From JBAXLO01 sp037134755 (GTDB lineage Bacteria; Bacteroidota; Bacteroidia; Bacteroidales; JACABE01), in contig JBAXLO010000048.1 in NCBI GenBank assembly GCA_037134755.1, positions 1-25,039 of the forward strand: a stretch of DNA of 25,039 bases, in the 5' to 3' direction. The notes under the pieces were generated by a model that saw only the letters and a program-made list of their open reading frames with translations, made no database searches and was not told the origin of the DNA. Positions 13,942 through 21,884 of this stretch are shown here, piece by piece. Within the stretch, counting starts at the first letter, position 1, and each line of letters opens with the position of its first letter. The position numbers and the translations under genes were made by a program.

Positions 13942-14778
13942 ATGAAAAAAAAAGAATTAATTAGTCTTATTAAAAGGAAAAAATCTTTTCTTTGTGTTGG
14001 TTTAGATACTGATATAAATAAGATTCCTACACATTTAATGAAAGAAACCAATCCGGTTTTAGAGTTTAATAAGAAAATTATCGATGCAACCATAGAATAT
14101 GCTGTGGCCTATAAGCCAAATCTTGCATTTTACGAAAGTATGGGTATCAAAGGTTTGCATATTTTGGAAAAAACCATGAAATACCTAGATAATTTTAAAG
14201 GTGAAGTCTTTACAATAGCTGATGCTAAAAGAGGTGATATCGGTAATACTTCGCAACAGTATTCTAAAGCTTTTTTATCAAAAGATAATTATGATTTTGA
14301 TGCCATTACCGTTGCCCCTTATATGGGTGAAGATTCTGTAAGTCCTTTTTTAAATTACGAAGGTAAATGGGTTATCCTGCTTGCTTTAACTTCAAATAAA
14401 GGAGCTTTTGATTTTCAATTCTTAAAAACCGAAAACAATAGATGTGTTTACGAAGAAGTGTTGATAAAGTCAAAAGAATGGGGTAATGACAAGAATATGA
14501 TGTATGTAGTGGGTGCTACTCAGGCAGAAATGCTTGAAAATATACGCAAAATTGTTCCTGAACATTTCCTTTTAGTACCTGGTGTAGGTGCACAAGGGGG
14601 AAGCCTTGAGGAAGTTGCAAAATATGGCATGACTAAGGATTGTGGTTTGCTGGTAAATGCTTCCAGAAGTATTTTATATGCGTCTAATAAAGAGGATTAT
14701 GCTTTAAAAGCTAAAGAAGAAGCAATTTCGATGCAAATGGAAATGGAAAGCTTACTGAAACAGTTTGAAGTAATTTAA
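13942..14778 (+). CDS. pyrF: Orotidine 5'-phosphate decarboxylase, type 2
   Basis: This enzyme makes UMP from OMP, the last step of de novo pyrimidine synthesis. The 278-residue length and the segments FLCVGLDTD (16-24), IADAKRGDIGNTS (92-104), PGVGAQGG (213-220) and VNASRSI (238-244) match the longer, type 2 subfamily. Asp94, Lys96 and Asp99 in DAKRGD are the family's catalytic array. It lies 9 bases after prfA and 42 before the DUF5714 gene, so it is probably in a three-gene transcript. The dihydroorotate dehydrogenase-like gene nearby (19590) is not an obvious pathway partner. Confidence 0.96.
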   Translation: MKKKELISLIKRKKSFLCVGLDTDINKIPTHLMKETNPVLEFNKKIIDATIEYAVAYKPNLAFYESMGIKGLHILEKTMKYLDNFKGEVFTIADAKRGDIGNTSQQYSKAFLSKDNYDFDAITVAPYMGEDSVSPFLNYEGKWVILLALTSNKGAFDFQFLKTENNRCVYEEVLIKSKEWGNDKNMMYVVGATQAEMLENIRKIVPEHFLLVPGVGAQGGSLEEVAKYGMTKDCGLLVNASRSILYASNKEDYALKAKEEAISMQMEMESLLKQFEVI

Positions 14779-14820
14779 TTTTCTTCACTATTAGATAAAT
14801 ACTCTTTAAATACAAAACAA

Positions 14821-15519
14821 ATGGAGAACAAAAGCGGTTGTCTTGTTTGCGGAAGCGAACTAAAATATTTGCAAGAGTATGTTGAAAAAGAATGTTTTTA
14901 TTGTAAAAACAAAGTTCAATCCAACGTAAGTTGTATTAATAATCATTTTATCTGTGATCGTTGTCATTCCTTTTCGGCATTGGATTTGATTGAAGAATAT
15001 TGCCTTAATACTACTTCCGTAAACCCTGTTGAAATAGCAAATGTGCTTATGCATAGTGATGCTATAAAAATGCATGGTCCAGAACATCACTATTTAGTTC
15101 CGGCAGTGTTGCTTGCAGCCTATTGTAACCTACAAAATGATGCTACAAAAAAAGAGAAATTAGCTATTGCCAAACAGCGTGCCGAAAAAGTTCCGGGAGG
15201 TTCGTGCGGAACTCATGGTAATTGCGGTGCTGCTGTAGGCACAGGCATCTTTATCAGTATTATAACTAAGGCTACTTCCCTTTCGGGGAATGAATGGCAG
15301 CTAAGTAACATGATGACTGCCACAAGTCTTATGGCTATTGCCAAACATGGAGGGCCACGTTGTTGTAAACGCGATACTTTTTTGGCGATAACCGAAACTG
15401 TTAATTATCTTAAGAATTTATTTGAGATAGAACTCCCACTTAACGAAATTAAATGTGATTTTTCGGAATTCAATAAGCAATGTTTAAACGAAAATTGTAC
15501 GTTTTATAAGTTAAACTAA
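14821..15519 (+). CDS. DUF5714 family Cys-rich protein, unknown function
   Basis: The 232-residue product opens with three Cys pairs: Cys7/Cys10, Cys25/Cys28 and Cys45/Cys48, plus Cys38, like zinc ribbons. The rest is the DUF5714 core with HGPEHHYLVPA (85-95), the Gly-rich GGSCGTHGNCGAAVGTG (126-142) and GGPRCCKR (177-184), closed by Cys212, Cys221 and Cys226 in CLNENCTFY. So many conserved Cys and His suggest bound metals, zinc or an iron-sulfur cluster. No enzyme activity is known to me; some relatives carry an extra methyltransferase domain, absent here. It lies 42 bases after pyrF and ends 32 bases from the convergent thymidine kinase gene. Family call by memory of its motifs. Confidence 0.8.
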   Translation: MENKSGCLVCGSELKYLQEYVEKECFYCKNKVQSNVSCINNHFICDRCHSFSALDLIEEYCLNTTSVNPVEIANVLMHSDAIKMHGPEHHYLVPAVLLAAYCNLQNDATKKEKLAIAKQRAEKVPGGSCGTHGNCGAAVGTGIFISIITKATSLSGNEWQLSNMMTATSLMAIAKHGGPRCCKRDTFLAITETVNYLKNLFEIELPLNEIKCDFSEFNKQCLNENCTFYKLN

Positions 15520-15551
15520 AACCGATTTTTTGCCTTTATTACACTTATAGG

Positions 15552-16127
15552 CTATCTTTTTATTTCATTATAACATTTACGGCAAAGAGGTTCATAATTA
15601 TCTATTTCTCCTAACATTACAAGCTTATCATTAACAACAGTACGATGCGAAAAATGTGCCAAACTACCACAACTCATACATATAGCATGCACTTTGGTAA
15701 CGTATTCGGCAGTAGCCATTAGCTGAGGGATAGGTCCGAAAGGTTTACCCAGATAATCCATATCCAAACCGGCAACAATTACCCTCATACCTTTGTCAGC
15801 AAGTTGATTGCATACATTAACAAGCTCCGAATCGAAAAATTGTGCTTCATCAATACCAATTACATTTGCATCATCCATATATAACAGTATCTGCTCGGCA
15901 GTTTCAACAGGTGTTGAGACAACAGCTATAGAATTATGCGACACTACATTAATAGCATCAAAACGATTGTCAACACTAGGCTTAAATATCTGAACTTTCT
16001 GCTTAGCAATCTTCGCTCTATTTATCCTACGTATCATTTCTTCGGTCTTTCCCGAGAACATTGAACCGCATATAACTTCAATCCAACCAGTACGTAAACT
16101 GCTTTCTTCACTATTTTCTAAAAACAT
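15552..16127 (-). CDS. tdk: Thymidine kinase
   Basis: The 191-residue product is a type II (TK1-like) thymidine kinase, which phosphorylates thymidine for nucleotide salvage. The P-loop is GSMFSGKT (21-28), the catalytic base is Glu94 in GIDEAQFF (91-98), and the zinc lasso has Cys150, Cys153, Cys182 and Cys185. The RINRAK segment after the P-loop is also typical. It converges on the DUF5714 gene with a 32-base gap and no obvious terminator. A -7 box about 106 bases upstream would give a long leader. Confidence 0.97.
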   Translation of the reverse strand: MFLENSEESSLRTGWIEVICGSMFSGKTEEMIRRINRAKIAKQKVQIFKPSVDNRFDAINVVSHNSIAVVSTPVETAEQILLYMDDANVIGIDEAQFFDSELVNVCNQLADKGMRVIVAGLDMDYLGKPFGPIPQLMATAEYVTKVHAICMSCGSLAHFSHRTVVNDKLVMLGEIDNYEPLCRKCYNEIKR

Positions 16128-16232
16128 ACTCTTTTCCTATTTATTAATGTGCATAAAGTTGTTGATATTATTTTAAAGAAATATCATTTTGTAATAAGAA
16201 TTATAACTAATTTAGCATAAAATTTAACAAGG

Positions 16233-16240
16233 CAAATTTA
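16233..16240 (-). promoter_or_regulatory. -7 box of thymidine kinase gene
   Basis: The minus strand reads TAAATTTG, giving a leader of about 100 bases before the ATG at 16127. No plus-strand TAnnTTTG was found for the divergent gene at 16288. Confidence 0.4.
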
Positions 16241-16287
16241 CATAAAAACTTGTGTAGTTTATCAAATAATTATTTAATATTTTCATT

Positions 16288-17316
16288 ATGGATAAAAACA
16301 TTATCAAAGAGATGATCTCCAGACAACTTGATCTTATCATAGAACAGTTTAATAATTTGGATAAACATAAAGGAAAAATCTCACAGATTGATATTGATAT
16401 AATTAAAAGAAATGTGAGTATTCTTTATGAACAGCTTTTTGAGCTAGAAAAAGAAAATACTTCTTCATTATTTGATAAACATAAAGAAAAAAAACCAGAA
16501 ATTAAGGCAAAAGAAGAGCCACCAATTGCTAAAATTATTGAAGAAAAAGTGATAGAAGTTGAGGAAGATGAAGTAACTTTTCCTGTTGATACAACTCCTG
16601 AACCGGTAGAAGAAGAACCTGAGCCAATTTTTGTAAAAGAACCCGAACCTATTGTAGTTATTGAGGAAGAACCTGAATTAATACCTGAGCAAATAGTTGT
16701 TAAAGAAGAGCCTCCTGTGTTAATTGAAGAGCTTACGACACTTAAAGAAAAAACACCGGAAATAATTGAGGAGTTTACGACACTAAAAGAGGACTCACCT
16801 ATTTTTATTGCAGAGAAACCGATACATATAGAAGAAAAAGTTATTGTAAAAGAAGAACCGGCTATCATAAAGGAAGAGCCAGTAAATATTGAAGAACCAG
16901 TAATGCCTGAACCTCCCAAACCTATTGAAAAACCTATAGAAAAGAAAGTAGAAAAACATACCGATTTGTTTGGTGGAGGCACAACTATTGCTGATAAATT
17001 TAAAAAAGACACCAAAACTGTTATTGATAGATTGCATATCGAAACTTCTAATAAAACAATCGGCCATAGACATCAGCAACATGCCATACAAGACTTGAAA
17101 TCAGCTATTGGTATTAACGAAAAATTTCTTTTTATCAACGAGCTTTTCAAAGGTAATATGAAAGTTTTTAACGATACTATTATTAAATTAAATGATTTTG
17201 CATCACATACTGAAGCTGAAGCCTTTTTACTTGAATGTAAGCATAAATACAATTGGCCTGATGATCTTGTATCCTATCTTACTTTAAAAGACTTCGTTAT
17301 TAGGAGATATTTATAA
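16288..17316 (+). CDS. Glu/Pro-rich protein with a conserved C-terminal domain, unknown function
   Basis: The 342-residue product has three parts. Residues 1-60 are helical and probably coiled coil. Residues 65-225 are low-complexity, full of Glu, Pro, Ile and Val, with KEEP-like steps and an internal duplication (LTTLKEKTPEI at 149-159 and FTTLKEDSPIF at 163-173). Residues 240-342 form a compact helical domain (LKSAIGINEKFLFINELFKG, 270-289, and PDDLVSYLTLKDFVIRRYL at the end) that I have seen in Bacteroidota proteins near gmk, without a function. There is no signal peptide or membrane segment. gmk starts at the next base after the stop, so the two are tightly coupled. Confidence 0.82.
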   Translation: MDKNIIKEMISRQLDLIIEQFNNLDKHKGKISQIDIDIIKRNVSILYEQLFELEKENTSSLFDKHKEKKPEIKAKEEPPIAKIIEEKVIEVEEDEVTFPVDTTPEPVEEEPEPIFVKEPEPIVVIEEEPELIPEQIVVKEEPPVLIEELTTLKEKTPEIIEEFTTLKEDSPIFIAEKPIHIEEKVIVKEEPAIIKEEPVNIEEPVMPEPPKPIEKPIEKKVEKHTDLFGGGTTIADKFKKDTKTVIDRLHIETSNKTIGHRHQQHAIQDLKSAIGINEKFLFINELFKGNMKVFNDTIIKLNDFASHTEAEAFLLECKHKYNWPDDLVSYLTLKDFVIRRYL

Positions 17317-17883
17317 ATGAAAGGCAAACTATTCATATTCTCAGCGCCATCAGGTTCAGGCAAAACTACTATTGTAAAGTATTTACTAAGCGTAATGCCC
17401 ACACTTGAGTTCTCAGTATCTGCTACTAGCAGAGAAAAACGACCAGGTGAAACCAATGGCAAAGATTATTATTATATAACTGCTGAAGATTTTAGAAATA
17501 AAATAAATAATAATGAGTTTTTGGAATGGGAAGAGGTTTATAAAGACCAGTATTACGGCACTCTTTTAACAGAACTCGATAGAATTTGGGCTAAAGGGCA
17601 TCATGTAGTTTTTGATGTAGATGTTATTGGTGGTTTAAATATTAAAAAAGCGTATCCTGATAACTCACTTGCAATTTTTATTAAACCTCCTTCGGCCGAA
17701 ATACTTAAAGAGAGGTTAACAAGCCGCTCAACAGAGGATGCAGAAAGTTTAAAAGTACGACTTGATAAAGCAAATTGGGAGCTTTCTTTTGCTGATAAAT
17801 TTGATGTTATCCTTATTAATGATGCTTTGGAAACAGCATATAAAGATGTAGTTGAATTGGTTGGTGATTTTATTATTAAATAA
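17317..17883 (+). CDS. gmk: Guanylate kinase
   Basis: This 188-residue enzyme converts GMP to GDP. The P-loop is APSGSGKTT (10-18). The GMP-binding region includes SATSREKRPGETNGKDYYY and FLEWEEVYKDQYYGT, both diagnostic. The LTSRSTEDAE lid segment follows. The ATG lies directly after the stop of the Glu/Pro-rich gene, and nadD begins 3 bases after this stop. The three genes should be one transcript. The co-location of nucleotide kinase and NAD synthesis is common in Bacteroidota. Confidence 0.97.
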   Translation: MKGKLFIFSAPSGSGKTTIVKYLLSVMPTLEFSVSATSREKRPGETNGKDYYYITAEDFRNKINNNEFLEWEEVYKDQYYGTLLTELDRIWAKGHHVVFDVDVIGGLNIKKAYPDNSLAIFIKPPSAEILKERLTSRSTEDAESLKVRLDKANWELSFADKFDVILINDALETAYKDVVELVGDFIIK

Positions 17884-17886
17884 GAA

Positions 17887-18468
17887 ATGCAAAAGAAAAT
17901 AGGGCTATATTTCGGATCATTTAATCCAATTCATATCGGACATTTAATAATTGCCGAACAAATTTTGACTAATTCTGATCTTAAAGAGATATGGTTTGTG
18001 ATTTCTCCACATAATCCTTTAAAAGAAAGGCATTCATTACTCAATGATCATCATCGTTTAGCCTTAGTCAGGGTTGCAATTGACGATAATCCTACGTTTC
18101 GTGCCTGTGATATTGAATTTAATCTTCCAAAACCATCCTATACCATTCATACTTTGGTTAATCTGGAGAGTAAATATCCCAATCATCAGTTTTGTTTGAT
18201 AATGGGTTCGGATAACCTGAATGTTATTACAAAATGGTTCAACTATGAGCAGATATTAGACAACTATAATATATATGTATATCCACGACCGGGTTTTGAT
18301 GGTGGAGAATTTGTAAAACATCATTCCATTATATGGGTTGATGCTCCCCTTATCGAAATATCCTCGAGCTATATACGCAATTCAATTGCTTCAGGAAAAC
18401 AAGTACGTTATCTTTTGCCTCCAAAAGTGAATGAATATATAGAAGAAATGCACTTTTATGAGAAATAA
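17887..18468 (+). CDS. nadD: Nicotinate-nucleotide adenylyltransferase
   Basis: This 193-residue enzyme adenylates nicotinate mononucleotide to deamido-NAD. It has the nucleotidyltransferase motif GSFNPIHIGH (10-19), the central MGSDN (106-110) and the second signature SSSYIR (159-164). Other family text includes SPHNPLKER (40-48) and LLPPKVNEYI near the end. It begins 3 bases after gmk. A 60-base gap with nonamer repeats separates it from dusB. Confidence 0.96.
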   Translation: MQKKIGLYFGSFNPIHIGHLIIAEQILTNSDLKEIWFVISPHNPLKERHSLLNDHHRLALVRVAIDDNPTFRACDIEFNLPKPSYTIHTLVNLESKYPNHQFCLIMGSDNLNVITKWFNYEQILDNYNIYVYPRPGFDGGEFVKHHSIIWVDAPLIEISSSYIRNSIASGKQVRYLLPPKVNEYIEEMHFYEK

Positions 18469-18472
18469 GATG

Positions 18473-18515
18473 AAGTACTTAAAGTGCCTAAAGTTTAAAG
18501 TACTTAAAGTTTTAT
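18473..18515. repeat. Nonamer repeat array between nadD and dusB
   Basis: Units AAGTACTTA (18473), AAGTGCCTA (18482), AAGTTTA (18491, seven bases), AAGTACTTA (18498) and AAGTTTTAT (18507) run head to tail. They belong to the same family as the array at 11451-11486. Confidence 0.8.
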
Positions 18516-18528
18516 TAAATTATGATTT

Positions 18529-19530
18529 ATGAATAAAATGGATTTAATTTTAGGCACTTCAGGCACTCCAAACTCTAAGTATTTACCTTTAATTCTTGCT
18601 CCAATGGAGGATATTACGGATCCACCTTTTAGAGTTTTATGCAAACGTTTGGGTGCTGATGTAATGGTTTCCGAATTTATTTCTTCAGAAGGTTTAATCA
18701 GGGATGCAGTTAAAAGTCTTCATAAACTAGATTTCAGTGAAAGCGAAAGACCTATAGGTATTCAAATATTTGGTCATGACGAAACATCTTTATGCAAAGC
18801 TGCTGAAGTTGCCGAAAAGGCTAATCCTGATTTTATTGATATAAACTGGGGTTGTCCGGTAAGAAAGATAGTAGCAAAAGGGGCAGGTGCAGGTATATTA
18901 AATGATATTCCTAAGATGGTTCGTATAACAAAGTCAGTTGTTGAAGCTGTAAAACTGCCTGTTACTGTTAAAACAAGATTGGGTTGGGATGATAGTAGTA
19001 GAAACATAGTATCTATTGCCGAACAATTACAAGATGTTGGAATTGCTACAATAAGTATACACGGACGCACCAAGGCTCAGCTATATAGGGGTGTTGCCGA
19101 CTGGACTTTGATTGGAGAAGTTAAGAATAATAAACGAATGTTTATTCCTGTAATCGGTAATGGTGATATTGATAGTCCTGAAAAGGCTAAAGAGATGCTG
19201 AAATATAATGTTGACGGCTTAATGATTGGAAGAGCTACCATTGGAAACCCATGGATTTTTAAACAAATAAAAGCATATCTAAAAGATGGAACTATTATAC
19301 CTCTACCTACTATAAATGAACGGGTAGAGATTTGTAAAGAGCATCTAAAAAATTCAATTGAATGGAAAGGTGAAGTAACAGGTATCGCAGAAATGCGTAA
19401 ACATTATTCTGGTTACTTTAAAGGGATCCCTGATTTTAAACCTTACAGGATAATATTAGTTACCAGCAAAGAAGCTAATCAACTATATGATACTTTAGAT
19501 GAAATTAATCTAAAGATTAAGTCTATATAA
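18529..19530 (+). CDS. dusB: tRNA-dihydrouridine synthase
   Basis: The 333-residue flavoenzyme reduces uridines in the tRNA D-loop. It has APMEDITDPPFR (24-35), the catalytic Cys109 in NWGCPVRK (106-113), KTRLGW (148-153), HGRT (178-181) and the FMN phosphate site GNGDI (210-214) with GRATIGNPWIF (234-244). The first 17 residues are unusual: GTSGTPNSK (9-17) is encoded by an inverted copy of the nonamer repeat that fills the gap before the gene. An ATG at 18538 is another possible start. The Dus family is sure; the B subtype is the likely one in Bacteroidota. A terminator follows. Confidence 0.93.
   Translation: MNKMDLILGTSGTPNSKYLPLILAPMEDITDPPFRVLCKRLGADVMVSEFISSEGLIRDAVKSLHKLDFSESERPIGIQIFGHDETSLCKAAEVAEKANPDFIDINWGCPVRKIVAKGAGAGILNDIPKMVRITKSVVEAVKLPVTVKTRLGWDDSSRNIVSIAEQLQDVGIATISIHGRTKAQLYRGVADWTLIGEVKNNKRMFIPVIGNGDIDSPEKAKEMLKYNVDGLMIGRATIGNPWIFKQIKAYLKDGTIIPLPTINERVEICKEHLKNSIEWKGEVTGIAEMRKHYSGYFKGIPDFKPYRIILVTSKEANQLYDTLDEINLKIKSI
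18549..18575 (-). repeat. Inverted nonamer-type units inside the start of dusB
   Basis: TTTAGGCACTT (18549-18559) is the exact reverse complement of AAGTGCCTAAA (18482-18492), and AGGCACT recurs at 18561-18567. The array thus faces the one upstream and encodes part of the DusB N-terminus. Confidence 0.75.
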
Positions 19531-19531
19531 T

Positions 19532-19572
19532 CAAAAGAGCGTAATACATTTAAAATGAATTACGCTCTTTTG
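19532..19572. terminator. Bidirectional terminator between dusB and the DHOD-like gene
   Basis: CAAAAGAGCGTAAT (19532-19545) and ATTACGCTCTTTTG (19559-19572) are exact 14-base inverted repeats around a 13-base loop. A-run and T-run ends make it work in both directions for the two convergent genes. Confidence 0.93.
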
Positions 19573-19589
19573 GTAGATGGCTATTTTTA

Positions 19590-20603
19590 TTATCTCATTG
19601 GATAAAGTTTAAATATCTCATCCGATTTCATTATAATATCAACATATTGAGCTCTGCGGTAAGCATAAGGATCTTTTAGATGTGTACGTGATAATTTACC
19701 TTTAAAATCACTAACTACATGATAATTTTTACTATCCATCCAGAAATCCAGATCTTTTAACATTTTATCAATGTGTCCTATTCCATTTTTGTATAATGTA
19801 CTTACAACCTGTACACAATCAGCTCCGGCTAAAATCATTTTAATAACATCTTCACCAGTCATTATACCTGTATTACTACAGATAGAACCTTTAAAATTAC
19901 CATAAAGCAGACCTGCATAACGTAAAGGTAAGCGATTTTCTTCGCTACTGCTTAGACGATAAGGAAAATGCAACGCTTCTTTATTAATATCAATATCCGG
20001 TTGGAATAAACTATTAAATAACACAAATCCATCAGCACCTTCTGAATACATGCGATTGACTACGTTTAACATATTTGAATAAAAGGGACTCAACTTAACA
20101 CTTACCGGTATGGTTATTGATTTTTTAACTTTATAGATAATCTCCAACTGTTCTTTTAGTATTGAAGTTTCATCTTTTTCCACATCTTTTGGAGTGGCAT
20201 AAAGATTTAATTCTATTCCATTTACACCAGTTTGTTCTATTAGTTGAGCATATTCAACCCAAGTTTCGCTATATACTGCATTTAAGCTAGCAATTACAGG
20301 TATTTTTACTGTTTCTTTAGCTCTACGCAAATTATTTAAATGTTCTTCAGGACCGGCGTGAATCATGTCAGGGAAAAGTGATGTCATTTCTGCATTACGA
20401 TTTTCATATTCCCTCAAATTTTCTTCCATCTGAAGACTTTCAAGTTGTATTTGTTCCTCAAACAACGATTTATATACAATTGCTGAGGCACCTGCATCTT
20501 CAATCTTTTTAATATTGTCGAAATCTTTTCCTAAGTTACAAGCTCCTGCTATAATTGGATTTTTTAAATCCATTCCAAGATATTTTACTGATAAATTTGC
20601 CAT
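19590..20603 (-). CDS. Dihydroorotate dehydrogenase-like protein
   Basis: The 337-residue product has the FMN-binding TIM barrel of the class 1 dihydroorotate dehydrogenase superfamily: NPIIAGACNLGKD (15-27), IPVIASLNA (101-109), VSVKLSPF (167-174) and ILAGADCVQVVSTLYKNG near the end. In true enzymes the active-site loop after the first strand region reads like N-L-S-C-P-N with a catalytic Cys; here the corresponding ELNLYATP (131-138) has no Cys or Ser. This suggests a related reductase rather than PyrD, so no pyrD symbol is given. It has a good Shine-Dalgarno sequence, rare in this window. It is convergent with dusB. Confidence 0.88.
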   Translation of the reverse strand: MANLSVKYLGMDLKNPIIAGACNLGKDFDNIKKIEDAGASAIVYKSLFEEQIQLESLQMEENLREYENRNAEMTSLFPDMIHAGPEEHLNNLRRAKETVKIPVIASLNAVYSETWVEYAQLIEQTGVNGIELNLYATPKDVEKDETSILKEQLEIIYKVKKSITIPVSVKLSPFYSNMLNVVNRMYSEGADGFVLFNSLFQPDIDINKEALHFPYRLSSSEENRLPLRYAGLLYGNFKGSICSNTGIMTGEDVIKMILAGADCVQVVSTLYKNGIGHIDKMLKDLDFWMDSKNYHVVSDFKGKLSRTHLKDPYAYRRAQYVDIIMKSDEIFKLYPMR

Positions 20604-20611
20604 GTTTTAGT

Positions 20612-20618
20612 CTCCTTT
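20612..20618 (-). promoter_or_regulatory. Shine-Dalgarno site of the DHOD-like gene
   Basis: The minus strand reads AAAGGAG with 8 bases before the ATG. Bacteroidota seldom use such sites and no other gene here has one, so it supports this start. Confidence 0.7.
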
Positions 20619-20805
20619 AAATTTATGGTTTATAGATTTTATTTAATGATTAAACAATATTGAATCTAAAATGGCTTGCATTCTTATAAAATTAATATTC
20701 TTATTTTGATTTTTTAACAAAACAAGAAACTAATGAGCCCTATAATACCTAATTATACTTAAGTTAAAAATATTAAAAAATAAAAGAAGCTATTAAATTA
20801 TATTG
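20619..20805. other. AT-rich gap, no gene seen
   Basis: About 190 bases between the leaders of divergent genes. I see neither an open frame of note nor a strong hairpin; no clear TAnnTTTG box for the minus-strand gene was found. Confidence 0.5.
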
Positions 20806-20813
20806 TATATTTG
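20806..20813 (+). promoter_or_regulatory. -7 box of the 57-residue membrane protein gene
   Basis: TATATTTG matches TAnnTTTG and would give a leader of about 90 bases. The leader contains ATGGAACAGGATCACTAA at 20864, a possible five-codon upstream frame. Confidence 0.45.
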
Positions 20814-20910
20814 CACTAAAGTTTAATGATTCTTTTTATCTATATTTTTAGTTTAATTAAGATAATGGAACAGGATCACTAATTTTTAAACAAATAAGAA
20901 AATAACAATT

Positions 20911-21084
20911 ATGAAATCAAATATTCCTAAAAAACCTGTTACACCGGCAGCTAAAGACAATATAAAAGCTATAAAGAAAGAGCCAAAAGAAATTAAAACA
21001 ACTACTGATAAGCTTAAAGAATATGGTTTGTTAGCAGTTGTATTAATTTGGGCTGCTATTATGTGGTATTATATGTTTAAATAA
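20911..21084 (+). CDS. 57-residue single-pass membrane protein
   Basis: The frame opens at ATG 20911 and closes at TAA 21082-21084. The product has a basic, Lys/Pro-rich N-terminal half (KSNIPKKPVTPAAKD, then IKAIKKEPKEIKTTTDKLKE) and a C-terminal membrane helix (about 39-56, GLLAVVLIWAAIMWYYMF) ending in Lys, so it is tail-anchored with the N-terminus in the cytoplasm. A promoter box lies about 98 bases upstream. The clear soluble/hydrophobic division and Lys bias look like a true gene. I do not recognise a family; it may bind an acidic partner such as nucleic acid at the membrane, which is speculation. Confidence 0.72.
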   Translation: MKSNIPKKPVTPAAKDNIKAIKKEPKEIKTTTDKLKEYGLLAVVLIWAAIMWYYMFK

Positions 21085-21117
21085 TAAACATATACTTTGG
21101 ATAATAAAGATTATTTA

Positions 21118-21158
21118 ATATTAATAATGCGAAGTTATTTACATTGCATTATTTATAT
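21118..21158. terminator. Weak hairpin between convergent genes
   Basis: AATAATGC (21123-21130) and GCATTATT (21146-21153) form an 8-bp stem around 15 bases; the flanks pair partly. It may separate the 57-residue gene and the convergent lipoprotein gene. There is no strong T-run. Confidence 0.35.
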
Positions 21159-21182
21159 TAATAAATACAAATCTATCGTCTT

Positions 21183-21878
21183 CTAATTCATTACTAATTT
21201 GCAATAAGTAAACAAAGACCCGGGACTTTCTCCTTTACGTTCTTGTTTTACATAAATTTCTTTTGAGTTTTTCCAGTAAACTAAGTCAGGACCCCAGTCT
21301 TCTAGCTCAATAAAACCTATATTGTGTAATTTATTATTTACAACTTCAAACATCTCAATACCATTAGCTGTTTCATTAGCCCATAAATCCGAATTTGAAC
21401 ATAAAATATATTTTTTATCCGGCGACACTAATGGATCACCTATTGTAATTGTAGTATCACCCGTATTTTGATTTACCAATATTTCATTAAACCATTCGTA
21501 ATAAGTAGCATAGACTTTCCAATAACCAAGATCTTTAAATTCTCCTACATAACAATACCTTACAATATCTGCTTCCGTTTCGGTAGAATCATCTTTAAGA
21601 AAGAAAAAGTTATTTGTCTTAAGTTTAAAGATTAATGTATCCGAATGTCTTTTAACTGTTGAGGAAGCTCTTAAAAGATATTTTTCGCTTTTAATTATTG
21701 GTTTTTTATACCCTGATTCAAATTCCTTTTTAGTGATTGGCACTACACTAAATATCTTACTTCCTATAATTATACTTGTTACATCTTTAGTTTTTATAGT
21801 GTTTTTATTTTTATGACTACAAGCAGCTATTATTACAATTAATAATAGAAATAGGAGTATGTTTCTTTTGTTTTTCAT
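21183..21878 (-). CDS. Lipoprotein, unknown function
   Basis: The 231-residue product starts with a hydrophobic signal and the lipobox IIAAC (Cys20), followed by SHKNKN. The mature part is beta-rich. It contains LVSPDKKYILCSNSDLW (about 150-166) and a WKNSKEIYVKQERKG region, reminiscent of a blade of TolB/WD-like beta-propellers, but too short to be one. The start is 6 bases after the GH43 stop, so the two are almost certainly one operon. It may help bind or process the substrate of the enzyme; this is inferred only from position. Confidence 0.7.
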   Translation of the reverse strand: MKNKRNILLFLLLIVIIAACSHKNKNTIKTKDVTSIIIGSKIFSVVPITKKEFESGYKKPIIKSEKYLLRASSTVKRHSDTLIFKLKTNNFFFLKDDSTETEADIVRYCYVGEFKDLGYWKVYATYYEWFNEILVNQNTGDTTITIGDPLVSPDKKYILCSNSDLWANETANGIEMFEVVNNKLHNIGFIELEDWGPDLVYWKNSKEIYVKQERKGESPGSLFTYCKLVMN

Positions 21879-21884
21879 ATTGCA

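Noticed and set aside
16425..17015. Long minus-strand Ser-rich open frame opposite the Glu/Pro-rich gene
   Set aside because: It is an antisense shadow of the GAA/CCT-rich repeats; composition is low-complexity and it has no promoter.
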